Positions 28,371 to 36,640 of a stretch of DNA of 64,000 bases are shown here, one piece after another (within the stretch, counting starts at the first letter, position 1; each line of letters begins with the position of its first letter). The DNA is taken from the NCBI GenBank assembly GCA_002840565.1, contig PHBK01000024.1, forward strand, positions 1-64,000, in the 5' to 3' direction. Source of the DNA: Deltaproteobacteria bacterium HGW-Deltaproteobacteria-12 (lineage in GTDB: Bacteria; Desulfobacterota; Syntrophia; Syntrophales; Smithellaceae). Under the pieces are notes generated by a model. That model did not search any database. It had not been told where the DNA came from and saw only the letters and a program-made list of their open reading frames with translations. The position numbers and the translations under genes are program-made.

Positions 28371-28384
28371 AACGAACTTCCGTT
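28371..28384. promoter_or_regulatory. Second, imperfect TetR operator
   Basis: AACGAACTTCCGTT matches the palindrome at 28252-28265 in 12 of 14 positions and lies about 80 bases upstream of that promoter. Likely an auxiliary binding site. Confidence 0.6.
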
Positions 28385-28462
28385 AAATATTAAATAAACT
28401 TGAAATCAGGAAAAGGGCTGTCTGGAATGATTGTTCAGACACAAATGGGGTAGAAACTGCAA

Positions 28463-28499
28463 CGCGCTTCCCGTTGTTCTCGGCGGGACGGGAAGCGCG
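28463..28499 (-). terminator. Intrinsic terminator after the CoA ligase at 28531-30222
   Basis: Perfect 12-bp stem CGCGCTTCCCGT / ACGGGAAGCGCG with a 13-base loop, 31 bases beyond the ligase stop on the minus strand. It lies in the 332-base gap between the ligase and the tetR gene; besides this hairpin and the two operators I see nothing else there. Confidence 0.8.
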
Positions 28500-28530
28500 C
28501 CGCAGTCTGGAATTATCTATTGATCCGGAG

Positions 28531-30222
28531 TCATATTTTGCCGTCCATCATTTTCTTGATTTCGCGTTTGAGGATTTTTCCGACGCCGCTTGTCGGCAGT
28601 TCATCCATGAAGTCGATAACCTTCGGTACCTTATACGGCGCAATATTTTCCTTGAGGAAAGCTTTGATTTTTTCCTTTTCGGCTTCGCTTTTTTCGATGC
28701 CGGGCCTGAGGACGATCGCACAGGCAACCCGTTCCGAACCCGGACGTTCCGGATCCGGCACGCCCACCGATGCCGCCAGTTGAATGTCCGGGTGTTTGGA
28801 CAGAACGTCATCCAGCTCTTTCGTGAAAACCTTAAATCCGGAAACAATGACCATATCCTTTAACCTGTCGACAATGTAGAAATAGCCGTCTTCGTCCATG
28901 CGGGCAACGTCGCCGGTGTGCAGCCACCCGTCCCGGAGAGCATTCGCTGTTTCTTCCGGCTTTTTGAAGTAGCCGTTCATAACCTGCGGACCGCGGATGA
29001 GGATCTCCCCGGGTTGGCCCAGCTCCGCGAGTTTACCGGTTTCCGGATCGACAAGCTTGTATTCAGTATCAGACAGAGGCATGCCAATAGAACTGGCCTT
29101 TTTCTTCCCATACCGGGGATTGCAGCAGGTGACCGGAGAGGTTTCGGTCATACCGTAAAGCTCGATGAAATTGCCTGCGCCGATGGTGGATTCAAGCTCT
29201 TTGATGCTTTCCGCCGGGAATGGCGCAGCGGCGCTGAGGCACCATTTCATGGAACTTAGATCCAGTTGCTTGAACTCCGGTTTTTTCATGAGCTCAAAAT
29301 AAACGGTCGGGACGTTGACAAAGAAAGTGGGGCGATACGTCTTGATTACATTGATGAGAAAATGGGAATCCCGGGGATTGGGCACACAGATTTGCGTGGT
29401 GCCGTTGGTAATGGTGAATCCGCCCAGGGCGAGTCCCGCGATGTGAAAAAGAGGGAAGGCGGAAAGCGCTATGTCATCAGGCCGGATATCAAGCCAGGTG
29501 AGAACCTGGCGGCGGTTATACATGTAATTCTTTTGGGTGAGAAACGCCCCCTTGGCCGGGCCGGTTGTACCACCCGTATACATCATGAATATCGGGTCAT
29601 TGATGGTCCGGGCTACGGATACCGGATCGGCGGGCATGTCCTTCATCACCTGGCCAAACCTGATCACCGTTTTCCCTTGCAGCCCAACGACATTGCCGGT
29701 GGGTATTTTTTTCAGGAGTTTTCCCAGCACCTTTTTGATTCCGGGGAGAAAGTCGGCTATCTCCGACACCACCACCGTGCCGAAGGATGCCTTGTCCGCC
29801 ACTTCGGCGATTTTATCGAAAAGAACATCAACCGTGAGTATCAGTTTTGTTTCGGAATCGTTCAACTGGTGAGCCATTTCGGTCGGCGTGAGCAGGGGGC
29901 TCAGACCAGTCGACACGCATCCGGCTTTTTGTACGGCGATCACGCCGAGATAATGGGCAGGTATGTTCGGAAGATGCAGGCCGACAACGTCGTTCTTTTT
30001 AAGACCACATTGCAGAATGTATTTGGCGAGCCTGTTGGAGAATGCGTCAACTTCCCGGAAAGAAATCTTGACCCCCAGGTAAATCAGCGCGGTTTTCTCC
30101 GGATACTTTTTCACCGTTTCCGCGAACATTTCCGCGAATGTCTTGTCTTCATAGGTCAGCTGGGGCGGAACTTCCTTGTCGTAATTGCGAAGCCATGGTT
30201 TCTGAGAATAAATATCTTCCAT
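28531..30222 (-). CDS. Long-chain-fatty-acid--CoA ligase (AMP-forming)
   Basis: A 563-residue ANL ligase with P-loop MMYTGGTTGPAKGAFLTQKNYMYN (core YTGGTTGPAKG), ELYGMTETSPVTCCNP, GWLHTGDVARMDEDGYFYIVDRLKDMV and the C-terminal catalytic Lys in PTSGVGKILKREIKK. It activates a fatty or related acid to acyl-CoA. Start at ATG 30222 has GGGAGG about 11 bases upstream. Its consensus promoter (30355-30327) lies back to back with that of the hydratase gene at 30482, suggesting shared control. Single-gene transcript ending at 28463-28499. Confidence 0.9.
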   Translation of the reverse strand: MEDIYSQKPWLRNYDKEVPPQLTYEDKTFAEMFAETVKKYPEKTALIYLGVKISFREVDAFSNRLAKYILQCGLKKNDVVGLHLPNIPAHYLGVIAVQKAGCVSTGLSPLLTPTEMAHQLNDSETKLILTVDVLFDKIAEVADKASFGTVVVSEIADFLPGIKKVLGKLLKKIPTGNVVGLQGKTVIRFGQVMKDMPADPVSVARTINDPIFMMYTGGTTGPAKGAFLTQKNYMYNRRQVLTWLDIRPDDIALSAFPLFHIAGLALGGFTITNGTTQICVPNPRDSHFLINVIKTYRPTFFVNVPTVYFELMKKPEFKQLDLSSMKWCLSAAAPFPAESIKELESTIGAGNFIELYGMTETSPVTCCNPRYGKKKASSIGMPLSDTEYKLVDPETGKLAELGQPGEILIRGPQVMNGYFKKPEETANALRDGWLHTGDVARMDEDGYFYIVDRLKDMVIVSGFKVFTKELDDVLSKHPDIQLAASVGVPDPERPGSERVACAIVLRPGIEKSEAEKEKIKAFLKENIAPYKVPKVIDFMDELPTSGVGKILKREIKKMMDGKI

Positions 30223-30326
30223 CTAAACACATCCTCCCTTCTTTTTTATTGGTTAAGGTTTCTTATCTTCTATAAACAAATCCTCCGCTTTTAATATTGA
30301 ACAAACAATGACTTTTTAACGATCGA

Positions 30327-30355
30327 AATATAAGGAAGTTCCCTTTATATGTCAA
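30327..30355 (-). promoter_or_regulatory. Sigma70 promoter of the CoA ligase at 28531-30222
   Basis: Minus strand: TTGACA (30355-30350), 17-base spacer, TATATT (30332-30327). Just downstream lies ATTGAACAAACAAT (30297-30310 region), which shares the ACAAAC half-site with the palindrome of the opposing promoter. Confidence 0.8.
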
Positions 30356-30386
30356 TTACTTATTTGGGCAAATGCTTCTTTTCCCG

Positions 30387-30415
30387 TTGACATAAACAAT
30401 CGTTTGTTTTACTAT
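30387..30415 (+). promoter_or_regulatory. Sigma70 promoter with operator in its spacer, for the hydratase/CoA ligase pair
   Basis: TTGACA (30387-30392), 17-base spacer, TACTAT (30410-30415). The spacer holds the near-perfect palindrome AAACAATCGTTTGTTT (30394-30409, one mismatched pair), in the position of a TetR-family operator that would block RNA polymerase. Confidence 0.8.
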
Positions 30416-30481
30416 TCGCACGTCAAAATTACACTCCACGATAAATATATAAAACAATCAGCGCCCGAGGAGGAAAATATA

Positions 30482-31360
30482 ATGGAAGTCAGCTCCCGTT
30501 TTGTGGGCACACCACTGAAACCCCTGGAAACAACAATCACCTGGCGGCAGACGACGAATTATGCCGCCGCCCTGAATGATGCCAACCCCCGCTACCTTGA
30601 CGACGATCGCCCGGAAGGCATCGTCGCTCCGCCGATGTTCTGCGTGGCCGTCACCTGGCCGATCTCGGAGCATATCTTAGAATACATCGAGGCCCCGGAT
30701 TTTCCCTTCGAAATAATCCTGACCCAGGTCCACTATACGGAGCACCTGCAAATCCACCGCCTCATACGGCCGGACGACCGTCTCACTGTCCGCGGCCGGC
30801 TGGCTGCCATCATGCCCCACAAAGCAGGTACTTTGATGGTCCTCCGTTATGACGCCCTTGATCAGGGGGGAAACCCTGTCTTTACCGAACACATCGGCGG
30901 CATGATGCGTGGCGTCAACTGCACCGACGGAGGCGCCGGAGCGGAGCAACTCCCCGTGGTGCAAAGCCCGGCTCAACCGGGGCCGCCGATCTGGGAGACA
31001 AAGATACCGATCGACAGGAGTGCCCCCTTTGTTTACGACGGATGTACAAACATCTATTTTCCGATCCACACGTCGGTAAAATTCGCCCGCCAGGTGGGCC
31101 TGCCCGACATCATCTACCAGGGAACAGCAACACTGGCGCTTGGTGTAAGGGAGATGATCGAACGGGAGGCGGGGGGCGATCCCGGGCGCGTGCAGGCCAT
31201 CGCCTGCCGGTTCACGGGGATGGTAATCCCCGGCAGTGAAATTCGCGTGCAGTTTCTGGAACGCCGCACCGGCGGCAATCAAACGCATCTGTTTTTCGTC
31301 GTCCTGGATGCCAATGGAAAGAAGGTCGTCAGTGACGGGGTTGTCACACTGCGGCAATGA
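30482..31360 (+). CDS. MaoC-like double-hotdog enoyl-CoA hydratase
   Basis: A 292-residue protein made of two hotdog modules. The first has YAAALNDANPRYLDDD and an N-terminal dehydratase-like (FAS1/MaoC_N) fold. The second has IYFPIHTSVKFARQVGLPDIIYQGT, where the family's hydratase motif with Asn and His falls. Start ATG 30482 lies 8 bases after GAGGAGG; the frame is open upstream to 30404 but that overlaps the promoter. It should add or remove water from an enoyl-CoA or beta-hydroxyacyl-CoA. It pairs with the downstream CoA ligase (28-base gap). Confidence 0.82.
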   Translation: MEVSSRFVGTPLKPLETTITWRQTTNYAAALNDANPRYLDDDRPEGIVAPPMFCVAVTWPISEHILEYIEAPDFPFEIILTQVHYTEHLQIHRLIRPDDRLTVRGRLAAIMPHKAGTLMVLRYDALDQGGNPVFTEHIGGMMRGVNCTDGGAGAEQLPVVQSPAQPGPPIWETKIPIDRSAPFVYDGCTNIYFPIHTSVKFARQVGLPDIIYQGTATLALGVREMIEREAGGDPGRVQAIACRFTGMVIPGSEIRVQFLERRTGGNQTHLFFVVLDANGKKVVSDGVVTLRQ

Positions 31361-31388
31361 AATACAAACACTTAAGAAGGAGGAGATC

Positions 31389-32981
31389 ATGGGCTGGAAG
31401 GATTTGAATCTGACGTGGCATTATGTAGAAAAATGGGCGGAGGCAAAGCCCGCGGCAGAGGCGCTCGTCTTCGGTGAAGAACGCCTGAACTGGGGTGATT
31501 TCAAGATGGAAATGGACCGGATCGCCAAAGCCTATTTAGCAATCGGCGTCGAGCGGGGCGACCGGATCGCGCTGCTTTCCGCGGCGCGCAACGAATTTCT
31601 TCTGAGCTACATGGCAGCCGGCAAGATCGGAGCAATGTGGCTGGGCCTCAACCCGAAGTTTACCCTCGATGAGCTGCGCTATCAGATCGGCGATTCCCGG
31701 CCCACCGTCCTTATCGCCGTGCGGAACTTTCTTGGCAACGATCTGGCGGAGACGATCAAGGCTCTACAGAAAGAATTCTCCTTTCTGAAGAAAGTCCTCG
31801 TCATCGGCGAACCGGTTGAAGGCACGGAAAATTTCCGTAAGTTTGTCGACAATCCCCGCGCAGAATTGGACGCCCCTCTGGCCCAGCGCGCTGCGGAAGT
31901 TCAACCTGCCGATGATGCCCTCCTGATGTACACCTCCGGTTCCACCGGCAAGCCCAAGGGGGTCGTTCACACCCATGCCAGCATCGTCGAAAACATCAAG
32001 GTGGAAGTAGAGAAATTCTATATCGATGGAGAGATGCGCGGTCTGCTTCACTTCCCCATTAATCACGTCGCCGCCGATGTGGAGATCGGCTTTGCCTCCG
32101 TGATGCGGGGCGGATGCCTGGTTTTCATGGAGCAGTTCGATCCCGTCGGCGCGCTTAAGACCATCGAGAAAGAAAAAATCACCATGTTCGGCCAGGTCCC
32201 GGTAATGTTTCTCCTCCAGATGAAACAGCCGGAATTCTTTTCGACCGACTTTAGCCATGTCCGGCTTATGGCCTGGGCGGGCGCCGCCGCCCCAAAGATC
32301 ATGATCGACGTCCTTTCCGGAATCTGCGCCCAGACGGGGTCCATGCTGATCACCGGCTACGGCAGCACAGAGGTCTGTGGTTTCGTCACCTACACTGAAA
32401 AAGGCGACGATATCAATACCCTGCTCAAGACCGCGGGCAAAATTGCCCCGCCTTTCGAGTTGAAGATCGTCGATGATCAGCGACGGGAAATTCCGGACGG
32501 GCAAATCGGGGAAATTGCCGTGCGGGGGCCCTTCATGTTCAAAGGATACCTGAACAATCCTTCCGCCACGGCGGAGGTGCTGGATAAAGAAGGCTGGTAT
32601 TACACATCGGATCTGGCCTTTAAGGACAGCCGCGGTTACATTACGATCACCGGCCGGAAATCGGAGATGTTCAAGACCGGCGGCGAGAACGTCTATCCCC
32701 GCGAAATCGAGGAAATTCTGGAAACGCACGGCAGCGTGTTGTTCTCCGCCGTCATGGGCGTCCCTGACGATATCTATCAGGAGGTCGGCTGGGCCTTTGT
32801 CATGCCCATGCCGGGCAAGGAAGTTACCGAAGAGGAATTGCGGGAACTGTGCCGGTCAAAGCTGGCCAACTTCAAGATTCCGAAGAAGTTCTTCATCCGT
32901 CCGCTCCTCCCGCTGCTGGCCAGCGGCAAGGTGAGCAAGCTCGCGCTGAAGGAAGAAATCAAGGAAATGATGAAAAAATAA
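31389..32981 (+). CDS. AMP-dependent acyl-CoA synthetase
   Basis: A 530-residue ANL ligase with P-loop LLMYTSGSTGKPKGVVHTHASI, TGYGSTEVCGFVTYT, GWYYTSDLAFKDSRGYITITGRKSEM and the hinge GGENVYPREIEEIL. I use ATG 31389, 4 bases past AGGAGGAG; translation from further upstream would overlap the hydratase gene. Co-transcribed with the MaoC-like hydratase. Substrate unknown; a hydroxylated or short/medium acid would suit the neighbouring hydratase and AbfD (inference). Confidence 0.9.
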   Translation: MGWKDLNLTWHYVEKWAEAKPAAEALVFGEERLNWGDFKMEMDRIAKAYLAIGVERGDRIALLSAARNEFLLSYMAAGKIGAMWLGLNPKFTLDELRYQIGDSRPTVLIAVRNFLGNDLAETIKALQKEFSFLKKVLVIGEPVEGTENFRKFVDNPRAELDAPLAQRAAEVQPADDALLMYTSGSTGKPKGVVHTHASIVENIKVEVEKFYIDGEMRGLLHFPINHVAADVEIGFASVMRGGCLVFMEQFDPVGALKTIEKEKITMFGQVPVMFLLQMKQPEFFSTDFSHVRLMAWAGAAAPKIMIDVLSGICAQTGSMLITGYGSTEVCGFVTYTEKGDDINTLLKTAGKIAPPFELKIVDDQRREIPDGQIGEIAVRGPFMFKGYLNNPSATAEVLDKEGWYYTSDLAFKDSRGYITITGRKSEMFKTGGENVYPREIEEILETHGSVLFSAVMGVPDDIYQEVGWAFVMPMPGKEVTEEELRELCRSKLANFKIPKKFFIRPLLPLLASGKVSKLALKEEIKEMMKK

Positions 32982-32989
32982 TGCTGTTG

Positions 32990-33027
32990 CCCCGGCGGAA
33001 GCGCCTGCTCTCGCTCTTCCGCCGGGG
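32990..33027. terminator. Bidirectional terminator between convergent CoA ligase and abfD
   Basis: Perfect 12-bp stem CCCCGGCGGAAG / CTTCCGCCGGGG with a 14-base loop, 9 bases after the ligase stop and 14 bases after the abfD stop on the other strand. Placement between converging genes suggests it serves both. Confidence 0.82.
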
Positions 33028-33041
33028 TAAATAGAAATATG

Positions 33042-34493
33042 CTATTCTTTGATTCCGGCAATCTTTTTGGCCAGCTTCTTTTTCCGCTCCAGGTTGCTCT
33101 GACGAGAGATCATAATCCTCTGCGCCTGGGGGGATCCGGCGCCGTGCATCGACTCCGTGCGATAACCTACCGCCGCCGTGCCCAGGGTAAGATTTTCCAC
33201 CAGCCGCATGATCCGGGCCCGGTCTTCCGTGCAAATGCCGGCGTTCCCCTGCAGATATTTCTCCAGAACCTTGCCGATTTCCGGATGCTGCAGATCCTTC
33301 TCCGAGGCCATGGTCACCATGAGGCCTCCGGCGATGTCTTCGGCCAGACGCGCTATCTCATAAGGAAAACGCGTCACGTTCTGCTTGCAGACATTGGCCA
33401 GAAGCAGGTCAATCAGATAAGTGCCGGATGCCGTTTTGCTGCCCTGCGCGGAGCAGGCGATGCCGCAGGAATAAAGAGTCTCGTTGAGATGCGTCATTTC
33501 GATTAATTTATCCTTGACATGCGATGCTTTGGCGGCGCCGTTATAATCAGCCGCCAGGGCCGCCGCGCCGATCAGCACATCGCCCACGCCGACTTTGCAG
33601 CCGCCGTAGCTCTGTCGATGATAGCCGGCGAATCGTTCGACCAGCATTCCGCTGAATTCATATTCCCCGCACATCAGAACATTTTCCCAGGGGATAAAGA
33701 CATTATCAAAAACCATCAGGGCTTCGTGTCCGCCGAACCGGGAATTGCCGACATCAATAGTGCCCCCTTCCATTTTTCGAGTATCGCAAGACTGGCGTCC
33801 ATAGATATAAAAAACACCTTTTTCGTCGGCCGGACAGACAAAGGATACGGCGTAATCAGCATCCTCTTTGCTCATGGCGATGGTCGGCATGACCATAATC
33901 CAGTGGGAATTAACCGCACCGGTCTGATGGGCTTTCGCGCCGCGGACGATAATGCCCTGATCATTCTTTTCGACAACATGAACAAACATATCGGGGTCAG
34001 CCTGTTGATGGGGCGCCAGACTGCGGTCGCCTTTAGTGTCAGTCATGGCGCCGTCAACTGTCAGGTCCTCGTCCTGCACCATTTTCAGGAATTGAATAAA
34101 GCGTTCATGGTACTTTGTGCCCAGCTTCCGATCCATTTCAAATGTGGTGCTGTCCACCGCGTTCATGGCGTCCATGCCCACGCAACGCTGAAAGCAGGAC
34201 GCCGTCTGCTGTCCCAGAAGGCGCTGCATTTTTACTTTCTTGACCAGGTCATCCGTACTCTGATGAAGATGAGTGAAACGGTTGATTTTTTCCCCTGTAA
34301 GATGCGACCTGGCCGTCATCAGATCCTCGTGCTCCGGCTGCAAAGCCAGAGCGTAAGTCATTTTCACGGAATTCATCGACGGACGAATCATGGGATGATC
34401 GACCGGATTTTTTACCAGTTCCCCCATCAGGTATATTTTGAAATTCATCTTGCGTAAACTCTCTTCGAACTGTTCTGGTGTTTTCAATGCCAT
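33042..34493 (-). CDS. abfD: 4-hydroxybutyryl-CoA dehydratase/vinylacetyl-CoA delta-isomerase
   Basis: A 483-residue [4Fe-4S]/FAD radical dehydratase that agrees closely with Clostridium aminobutyricum AbfD over its full length. Cluster ligands are Cys100, Cys104 (SCFQRCVGMDA), His292 and Cys299 (YHRQSYGGCK), with Tyr296 and Lys300 beside them. GAKAHQTG and TESMHGAGSPQAQR, which hold catalytic residues, are intact. It converts 4-hydroxybutyryl-CoA to crotonyl-CoA and isomerises vinylacetyl-CoA. Start ATG 34493 has GGAGG upstream. It is the last gene of the operon from the 43.1-kb promoter and feeds crotonyl-CoA to the FadJ-like and thiolase gene products. Confidence 0.93.
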   Translation of the reverse strand: MALKTPEQFEESLRKMNFKIYLMGELVKNPVDHPMIRPSMNSVKMTYALALQPEHEDLMTARSHLTGEKINRFTHLHQSTDDLVKKVKMQRLLGQQTASCFQRCVGMDAMNAVDSTTFEMDRKLGTKYHERFIQFLKMVQDEDLTVDGAMTDTKGDRSLAPHQQADPDMFVHVVEKNDQGIIVRGAKAHQTGAVNSHWIMVMPTIAMSKEDADYAVSFVCPADEKGVFYIYGRQSCDTRKMEGGTIDVGNSRFGGHEALMVFDNVFIPWENVLMCGEYEFSGMLVERFAGYHRQSYGGCKVGVGDVLIGAAALAADYNGAAKASHVKDKLIEMTHLNETLYSCGIACSAQGSKTASGTYLIDLLLANVCKQNVTRFPYEIARLAEDIAGGLMVTMASEKDLQHPEIGKVLEKYLQGNAGICTEDRARIMRLVENLTLGTAAVGYRTESMHGAGSPQAQRIMISRQSNLERKKKLAKKIAGIKE

Positions 34494-34606
34494 TTTGCCT
34501 CCTTTTGAAATTGCGACTTTCCGAAATTGCAACGTTTCTATGTTTTCATCTAACCTGATTATTTTTTTCTGTGTAGCAACAGAACTTTATAACTGACCGC
34601 CCTGTC

Positions 34607-35404
34607 TTATCTGCTTCGGTATTTGGCATAGTCCGGTTTTCTTTTTTCCATGAAGGCGGTCTTGCCTTCGAGAGATTCGGCCGTCTGGTAGAACATGCTC
34701 AGGCCGCCGACGCCCAGGTTGGAAATCCCCATCACCCCGTCCGTCTCGCCATGGAAGGAGTACTTCAGCATCTTCAGGGCCGTCGGGCTTTTTTCCAGCA
34801 GCTCCTGACACCACAGATCGACTTCTTTGTCCAGTTTATCCATAGGGACAACGGCATTGACCAGCCCCATCGCCAGCGCCTCCCTGGCTGAGTAGCGGCG
34901 GCACAGATACCAGATCTCCTTGGCTTTCTTCATTCCTACGGCGCGCGCGAGATCGCCCGTGCCGTAGCCGGGGTCGAAACTTCCCACGCGGGGTCCCGCC
35001 TGACCGAATTGGGCCGTCTCGGAAGCGATGGAAAGGTCGCAGACCACCTGAAAGACGTTTCCCCCGCCGATGGCGAATCCGTTGACGCGGGCGATGACCG
35101 GTTTGGGAATCGTGCGGATCAGCAGAGACACCTGCTGCCAGCCTACTTCCAGAGGCAGGGAAGCCACCTTTCCGATATATCCTCCCTTGGCGCGGATCGA
35201 CTGATCACCACCGGTGCAGAATGCCCTGTCTCCCGCTCCGGTGAGGACCACGACTCCCACGCTTGTATCAACCCAGGCATCGGTCAAGGCCTGGGTCAGT
35301 TCGTAAATTGTTACCGGTGTGCAGGCGTTGTACTTTTCCGGACGATTGATGGTGACTCTCGCAACCCCTTCTTTTTTTGAATAGAGAATTTCCTTGAATT
35401 TCAT
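34607..35404 (-). CDS. BadI-like 2-ketocyclohexanecarboxyl-CoA hydrolase (crotonase family)
   Basis: A 265-residue crotonase-fold protein of the MenB/BadI subgroup: FCTGGDQS, PKPVIARVNGFAIGGGNV, FGQAGPRVGSFDPGYGTGDLAR, KAKEIWYLCRRYS and a KRKPDYAKYRSR tail. GSFDPGYGT and EIWYxCxRYS agree better with BadI of Rhodopseudomonas than with MenB. BadI hydrolytically opens 2-oxocyclohexanecarboxyl-CoA to pimelyl-CoA. No other menaquinone genes are near; the operon is beta-oxidation-like, favouring a ring hydrolase. Start ATG 35404 has GAGGT upstream. Dihydroxynaphthoyl-CoA synthase is the main alternative. Confidence 0.82.
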   Translation of the reverse strand: MKFKEILYSKKEGVARVTINRPEKYNACTPVTIYELTQALTDAWVDTSVGVVVLTGAGDRAFCTGGDQSIRAKGGYIGKVASLPLEVGWQQVSLLIRTIPKPVIARVNGFAIGGGNVFQVVCDLSIASETAQFGQAGPRVGSFDPGYGTGDLARAVGMKKAKEIWYLCRRYSAREALAMGLVNAVVPMDKLDKEVDLWCQELLEKSPTALKMLKYSFHGETDGVMGISNLGVGGLSMFYQTAESLEGKTAFMEKRKPDYAKYRSR

Positions 35405-35446
35405 TTCTGACCTCATTTCAATATAAGCGGCAATCAAGTTTCCCTG

Positions 35447-36640
35447 TCAATTCAGCAGGCCGGTTTTTTCAAATTCCGCTATCTCTTCAGCCGTGTAACC
35501 CAGTTCCCGAAGCACTTCCCCGTTATGGGTGCCGGCGGCAACACCGGCAAATCTATACTGCGCCGGTGTTTCTGAATACGAGACAGGATGAGCAAACTGA
35601 CGGACCGTGTTGCCCGCAGGCAGGGGAACTTCCACAATCATCCGGCGCGCCTGCGTCTGCTGGTCGGCCGCAACTTCGCTCAGAGTCAGCACCGGTTCAA
35701 TGCAGACATCAAGGCCGGCAAACAAATCCATCCACTCGTCACAGGTCTTCGTTCGGAAAAGACTTCGCAGTTCTCCTTTCGTCCGGCCGCCGTCATCCGG
35801 GGCCACGCCGGCAGCTTTCCAATCAGGACGGCCCACGGCATCACAAAAAAGATTAAAAAATGCAGCTTCCAGCGGACCGAAGCTCAGGTGCCGGCCATCC
35901 GCAGTCTCGTAGAAATCATAAAGACAGCCGCCGTTTAAAACTGTTTCCTCCCGCGCCGGTTCCCGGCCATCCACCAGGAAGCCCGCTCCGAACAGGGCAT
36001 GGAGCGCCAGAGCTCCGTCGCTCATCGCCACATCCAGATACTGCCCGCGTCCGGTATTCCGGCGATAGTTAACAGCGGCCAGAATACTGATGACTGCGTT
36101 TTGCGCTCCACAGGAAACATCGGCAATCTGCACTCCGAAAAGCTGCGGCCCCGTGTCTTTACACCCGCTGTAAGACATGATACCGGCGCGGGCCAGGTAG
36201 TTAATATCGTGTCCGGCGCGGTTGCGCAGCGGGCCATTCTGACCATAGCCGGTCAGAGAGCAGTAAATAATCCGCTCATTTATTTTCGCAAGCGACAAAT
36301 AATCAAGGCCTAATTTTTCCATAACCCCCGGGCGGAACTGCTCTATTATAATGTCGTATTCCTGAAGCAGGCGACGGATGATTTCGCCAGAGCGGGAATC
36401 TTTCAGGTTGAGCGTAAGATAACGTTTGCCTCGCCCCAGATAGGCTGCCGCCGCGGACATCTCCGTCCCCGGAATGTACGGCGGTAAAAAATTTGTCGTA
36501 TCGGGCCGCGAACCGGCGATCACCCGCAACACGTCTGCGCCCAGATCAGCCATGATCATCGTGGCGTAGGGCCCGGGCAGTAGAGATGTGAAATCAAGAA
36601 CCTTCAACCCTTGCAGCGCTCGGGGCATAATATTATTCAT
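35447..36640 (-). CDS. CaiB/BaiF family (family III) CoA transferase
   Basis: About 397 residues. It opens GLKVLDFTSLLPGPYATMIMADLGADVLRV, typical of family III; the catalytic Asp should be that of QNGPLRNRAGHDINYLA. GGPxxxG-type ends and SDGALALHALFG are also present. It moves CoA between carboxylates without ATP. It overlaps the end of the fadJ-like gene; ATGATG at 36643-36638 offers two adjacent starts, with GGAG upstream. The long upstream extension of the frame runs antisense-free inside fadJ and is not used. Substrate unknown, probably a dicarboxylic or alicyclic acid of this operon. Confidence 0.87.
   Translation of the reverse strand: MNNIMPRALQGLKVLDFTSLLPGPYATMIMADLGADVLRVIAGSRPDTTNFLPPYIPGTEMSAAAAYLGRGKRYLTLNLKDSRSGEIIRRLLQEYDIIIEQFRPGVMEKLGLDYLSLAKINERIIYCSLTGYGQNGPLRNRAGHDINYLARAGIMSYSGCKDTGPQLFGVQIADVSCGAQNAVISILAAVNYRRNTGRGQYLDVAMSDGALALHALFGAGFLVDGREPAREETVLNGGCLYDFYETADGRHLSFGPLEAAFFNLFCDAVGRPDWKAAGVAPDDGGRTKGELRSLFRTKTCDEWMDLFAGLDVCIEPVLTLSEVAADQQTQARRMIVEVPLPAGNTVRQFAHPVSYSETPAQYRFAGVAAGTHNGEVLRELGYTAEEIAEFEKTGLLN

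Noticed and set aside
34607-35404. MenB (dihydroxynaphthoyl-CoA synthase)
   Set aside because: Motifs around GSFDPGYGT and EIWYLCRRYS are closer to BadI, and no menaquinone gene is linked; kept as an alternative only.
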